A DNA stretch of 50,531 bases, taken from Bacteroidales bacterium (GTDB lineage Bacteria > Bacteroidota > Bacteroidia > Bacteroidales > UBA10428). Position 1 is the first letter of the stretch; each line of letters starts with the position of its first letter. Both the position numbers and the translations under genes were made by a program. Of this stretch, positions 8,623 to 17,685 are shown one piece after another. The stretch is from assembly GCA_016935615.1 (NCBI GenBank), contig JAFGQO010000027.1, forward strand, positions 1 through 50,531, in the 5' to 3' direction. A model generated the notes under the pieces. It was not told the DNA's origin. It made no database searches and saw only the letters and a list, made by a program, of their open reading frames with translations.

Positions 8623-11600
8623 TTAGGTATCCATAAAAACAAACCGTTTTCTTACCGCTTGTTTTTTATCCCGTTCCCCTTTTCGGGCAAAAACTCCGTA
8701 AGCAACAGGTACAATTATCAGTGTTACGATGGTTGAAAAAACCAGTCCGCCGATAACTGTGATCCCCATAGGACTCCATAACTCCGAACCTTCGCCCTTA
8801 CTCATGGCCAGTGGAAGCATTCCAAGGATGGTGGTCATGGCAGTCATCAATACCGGTCGCAACCTTGATTTTCCAGAAAGTGCAATGGCTTCATTAAGTT
8901 CATATCCCCTGTCGCGCATCAGGTTAATAAAATCTACCAGTACAATCCCGTTTTTGACCACAATACCTACGAGCAGTACTGCTCCCAGCGCAGCAATTAC
9001 ACTAAGGGTTGTATTGGTTATGAACAGGGCGAGTATTACCCCGGTAAAAGCGAAGGGAATAGAAAACATAATAATGAAAGGCATGGTAAAAGATTCAAAC
9101 TGTGATGCCATAACCAGAAATACGAGTATAAGGCTGACCAGCAATAAAAGGGTAAGATCCATGAAGGATTCTACCTGGTCTTCGTAAGCTCCGCCAACAT
9201 TGATCAATACTTCCTGGGGGATATCTATTTGATCGATTTCCGCTTTAATTTTTGCAGCCAGTTCACCCAACGATATGCCTACAGGTTTTATTGATACCGT
9301 TACCAAACGTTCTTTACGTTTTCTCTCAATATTCGGAGGTCCCCAGTATTCTTTCACCTTACCCAGCTCTTTCAGTTTGATCTGCTGTCCCGTGGGTGTC
9401 ATGATAGTTATCTGTTCAAGATCGGAAATAGAATTCCGGTATTTTTCCTTAAAACGAACAACAATATCATATTCATCTCCCTCTTCCCTGAATATGGAAG
9501 CAGTCAGTCCATCTATCCTGTTACGGATATTCGCTGAGACTATGGTATTGTTTAACCCGTGATCGGCAAGTTTGTTTTTATCCAGCACGATCTGGAGTTC
9601 CGGCTTGTCTTCCTCCCTGCTGATCTGAACATCCCGGGCACCTTTAATTTTTTCTGCCTTGTTTTTAATTTCCAGAGCAAGTTTATTGGTTATATCAAAG
9701 TCGAAACCGAAAATTTCTACGTCTACCGTATTGGTTGATCCGCCCATTCCACTGCTTGAAGTGGACACATTGTAATTTATAATTTCAGGAAATTTGTCCA
9801 TTTGATCTCTTAAATCATTGGCGATATCCCATACGGTTCGAGTTCTTTCATCAATAGGTACCAGCCTCATCATAAAATTGATCATATTCGAACCGGTTTG
9901 ACTGAACAATGAAAGCATACCTCCCTCATCATCTGAACCGGAAGAAGAAGATACAATCAATATTTCCGGATAGCGTTCATCAATAATTTTTTCGAGCTTA
10001 CGTGTGATCTTCATGGTCTCTTCAACACGCAGACCGGTTTGCAGTTCTACTGTTGCAGTGATCCTGCTTTCATCCGACTCGGGCATAAAATCAGTACCTA
10101 TAAATTTGAATAACAAGAAAGAAGCTATAAATAATCCAAAGGCAGTAAACACCACAATTCTTTTATGATGCAATGCCCACCGAATGGTTCGTTCATAAAA
10201 CGCATCCAGCTGGTTCAGCATCTTCTCAATTGTATTCTGATAGCTGAATTTTCCTGGAGTTTTTATTTTAGCCTTGAGCCTTAACAATTTTGATGAAAGC
10301 ACCGGGGTAAGAGAAATTGCTGCAGTTGTAGAGGTAACTACAGTAATCGTTACAATCCATCCCAGTTCTTTAAACAGAACGCCTGTCATTCCTGAAACCA
10401 GGGTAAGCGGGAAAAATACCGCTACAATTACTAGGGTAGTGACAATCACCGAAAGCCAAACCTCGTTAGTGGCATAAATGGCTGCTTCACGAGGACTGCT
10501 TCCCCGTTCGATGTGTTTGGTAATATTTTCAAGTACTACAATGGCATCGTCCACCACCATACCTATGGCAATTGACAATGACGTAAGTGAAATAATATTA
10601 ATGGAACTGTCGGCAATAAAAAGATAGATAAAGGCAACAATCAGCGAAATAGGGATGGTAAGAACAATAATAAAAGTCGCCCGCCATCTTCCCAGGAAAA
10701 ACAGTACGACCAAAATGACAAAAAACAGGGCCCACATAAGGGTTTTGGACAGATTGTTTATTGAATCCTTAATAAATGTTGATGTATCCATTATTTGCTG
10801 GATTTCAATATCGGGTGGAAGGTCCTTTTCCAATGAGGTAAGTTTTTTCTGCACCTGTTTGGCAATTTTCACCGTATTGGCTCCTGATTGCTTCATCACA
10901 AACATTCTGATCCCGGGTTGCCCATTTATTTTTTCGTCAATAGACAAATCTTTTATGGTGTCACGTACCGTTGCAATATCATGCACATAAATCGGTTTGT
11001 TACCATAATTACCTACTACAATATCACGAATTTCACTGCTTTCAGAATATTCACCCTCGATACGCAACTGGTAATCCATTTTGCCCATTTTAACGTTTCC
11101 GGAAGGCATATTCAGGTTTTCAGCTGCAATAATACTACCAATTTGCTCAACAGTAAGATTATATGCATCGAGCCTTTTCGGATCAACATCAACATATACC
11201 ATTCGCCGGGGTGTACCAACCGTACTGATTGATCCGATTCCATTAATTCTATTTAAAGGATTAATTATTTTTTCGTCAATAATTTTTTCCAGCCCCGGAT
11301 AACTTTCATTAGCCGTAATAGCATAAAATAAAATAGGGATCATGCTGGTGTTAAATTTAAAAATTGTAGGACGGTCACATTCCTCCGGCAGGTAATCAAA
11401 AATCCAGTCAATGGCATCACGAATATCATTAGAAGCTTCATCAAGATTTGACTCCCACTCAAATTCAAGATTTACAATGGATAAATTATCATACGATACA
11501 GAAGTGATCTCTTTCAGATTGTCTACCGTATTGAGTGCATCTTCAATGGTTTTGGTGACATTGGTTTCAATATCCGAGGCATTGGCACCGGCATAAGTAG

Positions 11601-11745
11601 TCATTACAGAAATGTAAGGAGGATTCATTTCAGGATACAGATCTATAGGTACCTGCATCAGAGAATATATACCTAAAACAATTACAGCCACAAAAATCAT
11701 CAACGTTGTGATGGGCTTGTTTACTGCACTTTTATAAATACTCAT
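8623..11745 (-). CDS. RND efflux transporter permease (HAE1-type)
   Basis: The 1040-residue protein has the full length and duplicated layout of RND pumps: a first membrane helix at residues 10-28, a large periplasmic domain, a block of helices from about 330 to 550, a second periplasmic domain and a final block from about 860. The start MSIYKSAVNKPITTLMIF is typical. The proton-relay aspartate pair is visible in GMVVDDAIVVLENI near residue 400, and GIVVKNGIVLVDFIN appears in the second half. It works at the inner membrane with the adaptor and TolC protein encoded just upstream, exporting drugs, metals, lipids or metabolites by proton exchange. Substrate cannot be read from sequence. HAE1 rather than heavy-metal type is a judgement from motif style. 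Confidence 0.95.
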   Translation of the reverse strand: MSIYKSAVNKPITTLMIFVAVIVLGIYSLMQVPIDLYPEMNPPYISVMTTYAGANASDIETNVTKTIEDALNTVDNLKEITSVSYDNLSIVNLEFEWESNLDEASNDIRDAIDWIFDYLPEECDRPTIFKFNTSMIPILFYAITANESYPGLEKIIDEKIINPLNRINGIGSISTVGTPRRMVYVDVDPKRLDAYNLTVEQIGSIIAAENLNMPSGNVKMGKMDYQLRIEGEYSESSEIRDIVVGNYGNKPIYVHDIATVRDTIKDLSIDEKINGQPGIRMFVMKQSGANTVKIAKQVQKKLTSLEKDLPPDIEIQQIMDTSTFIKDSINNLSKTLMWALFFVILVVLFFLGRWRATFIIVLTIPISLIVAFIYLFIADSSINIISLTSLSIAIGMVVDDAIVVLENITKHIERGSSPREAAIYATNEVWLSVIVTTLVIVAVFFPLTLVSGMTGVLFKELGWIVTITVVTSTTAAISLTPVLSSKLLRLKAKIKTPGKFSYQNTIEKMLNQLDAFYERTIRWALHHKRIVVFTAFGLFIASFLLFKFIGTDFMPESDESRITATVELQTGLRVEETMKITRKLEKIIDERYPEILIVSSSSGSDDEGGMLSLFSQTGSNMINFMMRLVPIDERTRTVWDIANDLRDQMDKFPEIINYNVSTSSSGMGGSTNTVDVEIFGFDFDITNKLALEIKNKAEKIKGARDVQISREEDKPELQIVLDKNKLADHGLNNTIVSANIRNRIDGLTASIFREEGDEYDIVVRFKEKYRNSISDLEQITIMTPTGQQIKLKELGKVKEYWGPPNIERKRKERLVTVSIKPVGISLGELAAKIKAEIDQIDIPQEVLINVGGAYEDQVESFMDLTLLLLVSLILVFLVMASQFESFTMPFIIMFSIPFAFTGVILALFITNTTLSVIAALGAVLLVGIVVKNGIVLVDFINLMRDRGYELNEAIALSGKSRLRPVLMTAMTTILGMLPLAMSKGEGSELWSPMGITVIGGLVFSTIVTLIIVPVAYGVFARKGERDKKQAVRKRFVFMDT

Positions 11746-11782
11746 TGTTTTTTCTCCTATAATTAATTCTTTCGCAATAAGG

Positions 11783-12853
11783 TTATTCGGGTACTACTTT
11801 TACTTTAATACCATCCAATAATCTGGATTGACCTGAAACAATAAGGTGGTCACCTTCCTTAATATCACGTGAAGTAATCTCAACCTGATCATCATACCGT
11901 TTGCCCAGTGTAACGGAAATTCTTCGGGCTTTTCCATTTTCTTCAAGAAAAACATATCGTTCGTTTGATCCCTGAAGCTTTAATATAGCAACTGCAGGAA
12001 CAACCAGTGCCTTCACTACTCCGATTTCAATGGAAACCCGGCAAAACATTCCGGGCCTGAGCTTTTCTCCCGGATTGGGAACTTCTACTTCTATTTCAAA
12101 TGAACGGGTTGCCTGATCGATGGTAGGATGTATACGAAATACTTTCCCACGAAATTCTTTGTCAGGATAAATATCACTTTCAACCTGTACAATCATCCCG
12201 GTAGAGAACATGGGGAAATAATTTTCCGATATGCTAACTATCGCTTTAAGAGGATTCATTTGTACAATGGATACAATTGCTGCTTTACCGGCTGTGGTAT
12301 TCGGAGCACCTGAATACAATTCTCCGTCTTCAAAATATTTACCGGAAATTACACCACTAAACGGAGCTATCAAGCGGGTATTTTCTTTTAAGTATTCAAC
12401 ATTCGACAGGGCTATTTCATATTGAGCTTTTGCCTGGTCATATTGTTGTTTGGAAATACTCCCCACTTTGTTAAGGGTATCCAAACGCTTAAAGTCGGTT
12501 TCTACGGTATTCAGTTGTACCATAGCCTGGTGCAACTGGGTACGGTCCATTTGGACCAATACATCACCTTTGGAGACTATAGAACCGATTTCCACATAGA
12601 TCTTTTCCACACGCCCCGGAGATGAAGGAGCCAGATGTACCTCTTCAAACGGCATCAATGTGGATGTTTGTTCGATGGAACGACCAATGACCTGTTTTTT
12701 AAGTTCCATAATGCGAACCATTTCCACCTTTTTTTCGTTACTGCTGTCAGAAGGTATTCCATCTTCAGTTTTTCCTTGTTCCGGTTTGGAAGAACAACCG
12801 GCCAATATCAACACAATCGTGAATACAGCAGGTATAATTGCTATTTGTTTCAT
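11783..12853 (-). CDS. efflux RND transporter periplasmic adaptor subunit (MFP, lipoprotein)
   Basis: This 356-residue membrane fusion protein starts with a lipoprotein signal (IVLILAGCSS, Cys20), so it is probably anchored to the outer leaflet of the inner membrane. The biotinyl-lipoyl-like half motifs are visible (HLAPSSPGRVEKIYVEIGSIVSKGDVLVQMD and LIAPFSGVISGKYFEDGELYSG). They flank a short alpha-hairpin (about residues 107-155), followed by a beta-barrel and a membrane-proximal domain. It would bridge the RND pump and the TolC channel. It sits between them in one operon, 37 bp ahead of the pump gene. The short hairpin is typical of Bacteroidota adaptors. Confidence 0.93.
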   Translation of the reverse strand: MKQIAIIPAVFTIVLILAGCSSKPEQGKTEDGIPSDSSNEKKVEMVRIMELKKQVIGRSIEQTSTLMPFEEVHLAPSSPGRVEKIYVEIGSIVSKGDVLVQMDRTQLHQAMVQLNTVETDFKRLDTLNKVGSISKQQYDQAKAQYEIALSNVEYLKENTRLIAPFSGVISGKYFEDGELYSGAPNTTAGKAAIVSIVQMNPLKAIVSISENYFPMFSTGMIVQVESDIYPDKEFRGKVFRIHPTIDQATRSFEIEVEVPNPGEKLRPGMFCRVSIEIGVVKALVVPAVAILKLQGSNERYVFLEENGKARRISVTLGKRYDDQVEITSRDIKEGDHLIVSGQSRLLDGIKVKVVPE

Positions 12854-12887
12854 AGAATTAGTTTTTATTTTTTTGTCTGTTTTTCAA

Positions 12888-14189
12888 TTAAATCTTGTTC
12901 AAAAGTTTATCCAGTTCAAGCTGTGCCTGCATCAATTGCATCATGGCACCGATGTAATTGTTTTCGGCCTGAAGATAATTGTTATTTGCCGTAGTAAGAT
13001 CAAGACTGGATACCATCCCCTGCTCATATTTTAATGCAATGTTATCATATACCCTTTTCGATACTTCCACATTTTTTTTCTGACTTTCGTATTGTTCAAG
13101 AGCCGTAGATAAATTGAACCTGCATTGCTTTTCGGATATCAATAGCTGGTCTTCAAGCAAAGCTTTGTTATTTTGAGTTGTTTCATATTGTATTTTGGCC
13201 TGGTCGAGCTTTGCTTTGCGCAAACCACTTGAGAATATAGGTACTCTCATATTCAATCCTATCATATTCGGCGGAGTCATATCAAAGTCGGTGGTCAGAA
13301 ATTTATAGGTGTAATTATAAAATCCCGTAATGGTAGGCAAATAGTTCATTTTTTCAAGAGCAACCTGTTTTTCTGAAATATCTTCCTGGAAATCGATCAA
13401 CTGATAATCGATGTTTTCGTTAAGATTAAAAGGATGAAGCAATGTAGCATCAAAATTCTGTCGTTTCAGGATCTGATCAAGTGACTCGGTGAGTGATATT
13501 CCGGTTTCGGTATCCAGCCCAAGTTGAAGCCGCAAAAGATTGTAAGCCAGTTCGGTCTGGCGTTCGGCAGATCTTACAGCATCTTCAAGCTGATTAACCT
13601 GTACCGAAAGCTGATCGACATCTGTAATTTCCAGGATACCTGCCTGATACATGGCCCGGGTCTTTTTGTAAGCATCCCTTATATTTTCAAGGTTTTTCGA
13701 ATAAATCTCGTGTACTCTCTCTGCTACCAGGATATTATAGTAAGATTCAATCACTTGTTTTTTAATATCCACAGTGGTTTTTTCATAATTTTTTTTCGAG
13801 AGGGTTTTATAAATTCTTGATGTCTGGAGGCCTACAATATAGCTTCCGCTGAAAATAAGCTGATTCACCATCAAATTCATGTTACTGGTAGGCTTTGATT
13901 CTATTTCTGTAGGGGGCATACTTTCATCAAAACGAAGCTCGATGGAATATCCGAGAAAATTGGTATAATCCAGTGAAGCATCTACCTGCGGTAATCCCGA
14001 AGCTATCATTTCCCACACCATTTTATCCGCTTCATCAACCGCCAATCCGGCATTCTGAAGGATAATGTTATACTCCAGGGCATATTGTTGTGCACTATCG
14101 AGGCTGAGATACAACACTTCCTGTCCGGTAACCAAACTGTTTCCTGAAAAGAAGAACAGCAGTAAGACTAAAACTCTTAATTCTTTCAT
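12888..14189 (-). CDS. TolC family outer membrane efflux protein
   Basis: The 433-residue protein begins with a signal peptide (residues 1-22) and shows the TolC repeat pattern: two halves of long coiled-coil helices, each ending in a short beta-strand segment. Landmarks include LDSAQQYALEYNIILQNAGL near residue 31, YEKTTVDIKKQVIESYYNIL near residue 134, and a second-half copy ending SSLDLTTANNNYLQAENNY. It forms the trimeric outer-membrane exit duct for the pump encoded downstream. The gene lies 29 bp after the TetR gene and 34 bp before the adaptor gene. Confidence 0.93.
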   Translation of the reverse strand: MKELRVLVLLLFFFSGNSLVTGQEVLYLSLDSAQQYALEYNIILQNAGLAVDEADKMVWEMIASGLPQVDASLDYTNFLGYSIELRFDESMPPTEIESKPTSNMNLMVNQLIFSGSYIVGLQTSRIYKTLSKKNYEKTTVDIKKQVIESYYNILVAERVHEIYSKNLENIRDAYKKTRAMYQAGILEITDVDQLSVQVNQLEDAVRSAERQTELAYNLLRLQLGLDTETGISLTESLDQILKRQNFDATLLHPFNLNENIDYQLIDFQEDISEKQVALEKMNYLPTITGFYNYTYKFLTTDFDMTPPNMIGLNMRVPIFSSGLRKAKLDQAKIQYETTQNNKALLEDQLLISEKQCRFNLSTALEQYESQKKNVEVSKRVYDNIALKYEQGMVSSLDLTTANNNYLQAENNYIGAMMQLMQAQLELDKLLNKI

Positions 14190-14218
14190 ATTTAAACTAA
14201 TTTGACTTTTATACCTTT

Positions 14219-14839
14219 TTATTTTCTTATATCCAGTTCATACGTAAAATACTGCTCGATAAGCTGTTGTCCCTTTTTAGTGCATATGCCAAAAAAGTAA
14301 GGCATTATAATGTTTTTAAATATTTCACTTTCAGAATATTCATCTTTTGGGAAAAGGGTATCGTCATGAATAATGCTCATCATTTCATGTACATAATCAT
14401 CTACCAGATTAGCATTCAGACCTTTAAGAAATACTCCCTCATCCATTCCTTTTACAATGAGTGTATGAGTAATGGTAAAATCCCTGATTTTATGTTTTGA
14501 AAAAAACAGGTTATATATTTCAGGATAATATTTTTTGAAGTCTTCAAAAAACAGCGGGGTAATTTTTCTTTTTGTATCATCTCCCCATTTGCCAAACGTA
14601 TAAATTGCTTCTACAACATTAGATGTTTTCTTTACAATTTCAAGAGCCTCTTCCTTTTTATTCATCATAAAAACTTTCATTCCTTCCAGTAAAAGGTTGT
14701 TTTTATCTTTGAATGATTCGTACAAAGTCCTTTTTGAAATACCCAACTGTCCTGCGATCTGGTCCATAGTAACATTTCGGATACCATATCTGACAAAAAG
14801 TTCGAAAGCTTCCTTAATAATACGGTCTCTTAACTCCAT
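14219..14839 (-). CDS. TetR/AcrR family transcriptional regulator of the efflux operon
   Basis: This 206-residue regulator starts MELRDRIIKEAFELF and carries a TetR-type helix-turn-helix (IRNVTMDQIAGQLGISKRTLYESFKDKNNLL, residues 20-50). A divergent all-helical ligand domain follows. I prefer the ATG at 14839 to the upstream ORF start at 14893. The first 18 residues of the longer form are hydrophobic and atypical, and the longer form would begin inside the -33 box of the promoter. It is the first gene of the TetR-TolC-adaptor-RND-PII operon. A perfect palindrome lies between the -33 and -7 boxes of its promoter, so autorepression of the whole operon is likely. Confidence 0.92.
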   Translation of the reverse strand: MELRDRIIKEAFELFVRYGIRNVTMDQIAGQLGISKRTLYESFKDKNNLLLEGMKVFMMNKKEEALEIVKKTSNVVEAIYTFGKWGDDTKRKITPLFFEDFKKYYPEIYNLFFSKHKIRDFTITHTLIVKGMDEGVFLKGLNANLVDDYVHEMMSIIHDDTLFPKDEYSESEIFKNIIMPYFFGICTKKGQQLIEQYFTYELDIRK

Positions 14840-14863
14840 ATAACAACCCCGAATTTGAATCGA

Positions 14864-14894
14864 CAAAAATATGAAAACTAAGTTAGTTTGCAAA
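14864..14894 (-). promoter_or_regulatory. efflux-operon promoter, Bacteroidota type
   Basis: Read on the minus strand, a TTTG (-33) at 14894-14891 and a TATTTTTG (-7) at 14871-14864 are separated by 19 bp. This matches the Bacteroidota consensus TTTG / TAnnTTTG exactly. It lies 24 bp upstream of the chosen TetR start. Confidence 0.75.
14875..14889. promoter_or_regulatory. operator-like palindrome within the efflux promoter
   Basis: AAACTAA-G-TTAGTTT is a perfect palindrome with 7-bp arms and a one-base centre, sitting entirely inside the spacer between the -33 and -7 boxes. A TetR dimer bound here would block RNA polymerase. The adjacent TetR gene is the obvious candidate binder; this is inference. 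Confidence 0.65.
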
Positions 14895-15314
14895 GTTTTT
14901 TCCCGTTATTTTGTTTTTTTCTTTTTTAACTTTCAAGCAGTCTTTTCTGGCAATACAAATCCATCTGTAAAACAATTAACTATTTTATGTACAGTGAATT
15001 ACTCTGCAGATAAACCTTCAGTTGATAAAACAGAAAGGACTGCCTGACAAACAGCTATGGAATTCCATTTTCTGTATCCTGCTGATCAGGGCCAATGCCA
15101 TGCAACCTCATTGGTAAAATGAAACCGTAATGTTATGCAGCATTCGGTTCATTAGGTTCCTGCCAGAATAAGAACAAAAATTTGTATTTTCTTATTCATT
15201 TTTTTTACATTTAAATCGAAAGATTTTTTTCAGAAAAGTTTAATTCAATTCTTGGCTGACGCGATCTCTGACAACCTAGATATTGATTGCAGTGAATTTA
15301 TTAATAGAGAAAAA
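14895..15314. other. intergenic region without a recognised gene
   Basis: About 420 bp separate the divergent TetR and transglutaminase genes. I find no tRNA, ORF with coding character or repeat. A weak inverted repeat (CCAATG ... CATTGG, around 15090-15117) and AT-rich DNA from 15180 to 15230 are present. No clear TAnnTTTG box was found for the rightward gene. Confidence 0.5.
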
Positions 15315-16919
15315 ATGACAAGAACAATGAAAAATGCTTTTTTACTGGTTGGATTTATTCTTTTTCCCCGGATTATACAAGCCTTCCCGGGAGAAATCAT
15401 TCAGTCTTTTCCCTTGCCCGGGAATCATTGTACCGGACTGACCTTTGACGGTGGTTGTCTCTGGGTTGCGGACTATAAAACAGACATCATTTATAAACTT
15501 GATCCGGCATCCGGATCTATCCTGCATCAAATCCCTTCCCCTGGTTTCTGGCCAATGGGATTGGCATGGGATGGAAAGTACCTTTGGAATGCCGACAAGG
15601 AACAGGCGAAGATCTATAAGATCGATCCGCAAAACGGAACAATTCTGTTAACCATCGATGCACCATGCAGTGATCCGGAAGGTCTTACCTGGGATGGTAC
15701 AACACTATGGCTGGGTGATGCACGGGAAAATGCGATGATAAAACTTGATCTGAGTGACGGCACCGCTGTGAAAAAATTTGATGGTCCGGCTAAATCGGTA
15801 AACGGACTTGCCTCAGACGGAAAATACCTGTGGAGCAGTGATCGAAATCTTGATGAGATCTATATGATCGATCCGGAATCAGGCGAAGTGATCATGATCA
15901 TTGATTCTCCCGGTCCCTATTCCAGAGGTATGGCATGGGACGGGATCTATCTCTGGAATGTTGACTACCAGACCGATTCCCTGTATAAGATCATTCGTCA
16001 GGACGAAGAAGTATTCAGGTTGAATGATACACGGAGAGCGCGGATTACACTTATCCATGAAGTCAAAGTTTTTGGACAGGGGAAATTGAAAAACCTTGAT
16101 GTTTTTATTGCGATACCGGAAAATATGTCGCAGCAGAAGATTCTGGACACATCATTTACACCGCAACAGTATACGTTGAAAAAAGATCACTGGCAGCAGC
16201 CGGTAGCCTCATTTCATTATGAGAATATTTCATCAAATGAAACCGTTCAATCTATCATGGTGGTGGATGCAGCTGTTTCAGCCATCAGGTATTTTATTTA
16301 TCCTGACAAAGTCGGGTCCCTGGAATCCATTCCCCAAAACATATACAGGTTATATACTTCCAATGGAAGCAAATACATGACCGATGATCCGTATATGCAA
16401 GAGCTGGTCAAAAAAATTGTCGGTGATGAGACAAATCCATATTGGATTGCCCGTAGGATATTCAATTGTGTACGCAATACCCTGGAATACAAAATGGAAG
16501 GAGGCTGGAATGCAGCGCCGCTGGTATTGCAGAGAGGCACTGGCTCCTGTTCGGAATATACCTTTTGTTTCGTATCCTTGTGCCGGGCTGCCGGATTGCC
16601 TGCAAGGTATGTGGGGGCACTTGTGGTAAGGGGTGATGATGCCAGTCTGGATGAGTTTTTTCACCGATGGCCAGAAGTATATCTTCCCAATTATGGTTGG
16701 ATACCCATCGATCCTCAGGGAGGAGACAAACAACTGGCACGCGACCAGGCAATAAATATAGGCAACTTGCCAAATCGTTTTCTGATTACAACACAAGGCG
16801 GTGGCGACTCGGAATACCTGGGATGGTACTATAATGTGAATGAAAGGTATCAGACGGAACCACAGGTTCAGATTCATATTGAAGCGTTCGGAGAATGGGA
16901 TCCTTTGGATAAAGATTGA
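15315..16919 (+). CDS. secreted transglutaminase-domain protein with N-terminal beta-propeller
   Basis: The 534-residue form starting at ATG 15315 begins MTRTMKNAFLLVGF and has a clear signal peptide, unlike the 21 residues added by the longer ORF start. Residues 30-235 contain about five repeats of the type GLTFDGGCLWVADYKTDIIYKLDP, a Vgb/SMP-30-like propeller. A linker domain follows, then a transglutaminase-like fold with catalytic triad Cys412 (GTGSCSEYT), His450 (FFHRWPEVYL) and Asp466 (IPIDPQGG). Such enzymes can act as cysteine proteases or cross-linking enzymes; the substrate is unknown. It is monocistronic. The domain pairing is uncommon in my experience but each part is clear. Confidence 0.88.
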   Translation: MTRTMKNAFLLVGFILFPRIIQAFPGEIIQSFPLPGNHCTGLTFDGGCLWVADYKTDIIYKLDPASGSILHQIPSPGFWPMGLAWDGKYLWNADKEQAKIYKIDPQNGTILLTIDAPCSDPEGLTWDGTTLWLGDARENAMIKLDLSDGTAVKKFDGPAKSVNGLASDGKYLWSSDRNLDEIYMIDPESGEVIMIIDSPGPYSRGMAWDGIYLWNVDYQTDSLYKIIRQDEEVFRLNDTRRARITLIHEVKVFGQGKLKNLDVFIAIPENMSQQKILDTSFTPQQYTLKKDHWQQPVASFHYENISSNETVQSIMVVDAAVSAIRYFIYPDKVGSLESIPQNIYRLYTSNGSKYMTDDPYMQELVKKIVGDETNPYWIARRIFNCVRNTLEYKMEGGWNAAPLVLQRGTGSCSEYTFCFVSLCRAAGLPARYVGALVVRGDDASLDEFFHRWPEVYLPNYGWIPIDPQGGDKQLARDQAINIGNLPNRFLITTQGGGDSEYLGWYYNVNERYQTEPQVQIHIEAFGEWDPLDKD

Positions 16920-17094
16920 TCCTTTCTTTGCTAACAGATACTAATGACTTCAATGTTAGGGAATTTATCCGGGATGCTTTGTCAATTTAGGGTTCACGCC
17001 TGGTTTGCAGGTTAACATGAAGCCAGATATCGTCACTGTGCTCACGATGATGTTAGAGAACTTAATCAAAGCAAAGCTTTGAACAAATTCGGGA

Positions 17095-17107
17095 CCAACT
17101 GAGCTAA
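17095..17107 (-). repeat. tRNA D-arm-like fragment
   Basis: On the minus strand this reads TTAGCTCAGTTGG, identical over 13 bp to the D-arm region of the tRNA-Ala gene at 17458-17470. It lies immediately at the stop codon of the frameshift-extended GIY-YIG reading frame, so that ORF sits between two tRNA-like segments in the same orientation. The surrounding 16985-17095 stretch contains several short inverted repeats. Confidence 0.5.
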
Positions 17108-17168
17108 TAAAGTATAAAATTGTTTTTTTGAATAAAATTCAGGATTAGAGTCCCTGATCTGAGATTCT

Positions 17169-17366
17169 TTATTTTTTTTTCCATTTAATGGCACCCGATC
17201 TTGTATCACAAACTTTTAAGGCAAGAAGAGCCCAGGGTCCAAGGTTTTTAGTGTATATAGATCTTCCGGTATTATGGGATTCAGGACGTTGATCGATATT
17301 CTGAGTCTGACCAATGTATAACTGATCATTCTTTTCAGACTTAATAATATACACAAAGTATTTCAT
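17169..17366 (-). CDS. GIY-YIG family endonuclease, apparently frameshifted at the 3' end
   Basis: The 65-residue product from ATG 17366 (MKYFVYIIKSEKNDQLYIGQTQN) contains the GIY-YIG core: YII and YIG strands, then the R-x3-H-N-x-G block (QRPESHNTGRS). Family members of this small UvrC-like class usually run 80-95 residues and end in a REKEIKnWKS-type helix. Here the frame stops right after a run of nine A residues. One extra A would continue as KKKIKNLRSGTLI, which matches the expected end and reaches a stop at 17104. So there is either a 1-bp deletion or sequencing error in the homopolymer, or slippage. It lies 36 bp downstream of tRNA-Ala on the same strand. Function is unproven. Confidence 0.75.
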   Translation of the reverse strand: MKYFVYIIKSEKNDQLYIGQTQNIDQRPESHNTGRSIYTKNLGPWALLALKVCDTRSGAIKWKKK

Positions 17367-17376
17367 AATCAAACGA

Positions 17377-17399
17377 AAGCCCGCAATTTTTACGGGCTT
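17377..17399 (-). terminator. hairpin following tRNA-Ala
   Basis: The inverted repeat AAGCCCG / CGGGCTT (7 bp, 9-nt loop) lies 3 bp downstream of the tRNA 3' end and just before the GIY-YIG start. The T content after it (TCGTTTG) is weak, so it may be a processing hairpin or a leaky terminator. Confidence 0.5.
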
Positions 17400-17402
17400 C
17401 TG

Positions 17403-17476
17403 TGGAGGTTAGGGGAGTCGAACCCCTGACCTTTTGGCTGCCAGCCAAACGCTCTAGCCAACTGAGCTAAACCCCC
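17403..17476 (-). tRNA. tRNA-Ala (anticodon GGC)
   Basis: The minus strand folds into a full cloverleaf. Acceptor stem GGGGGTT pairs with AACCTCC, including a G3-U70 wobble, the classical alanine identity element. The D-stem is GCTC/GAGC, the anticodon stem TTTGG/CCAAA with loop CTGGCAG (anticodon GGC), and the T-arm AGGGG-TTCGACT-CCCCT. The discriminator base is A. The 3' CCA is not encoded. Confidence 0.95.
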
Positions 17477-17685
17477 GGATTTGATCATTCTAAGATTGCC
17501 GCCAAAAATAGAAAAAATCCGGATATTTTCACTGTCTGAAAAGGAAACAAATACAAAATCGATACAAATGCATTACAATGTGATCATTTGAACATGAATC
17601 TCATCTTTTTCAGGAATTATAGCAAAGGGATGGCAGGATTTTTGAACAGAAGTGATTAAGGTCAGTTGAAATATTGATTTATTTC

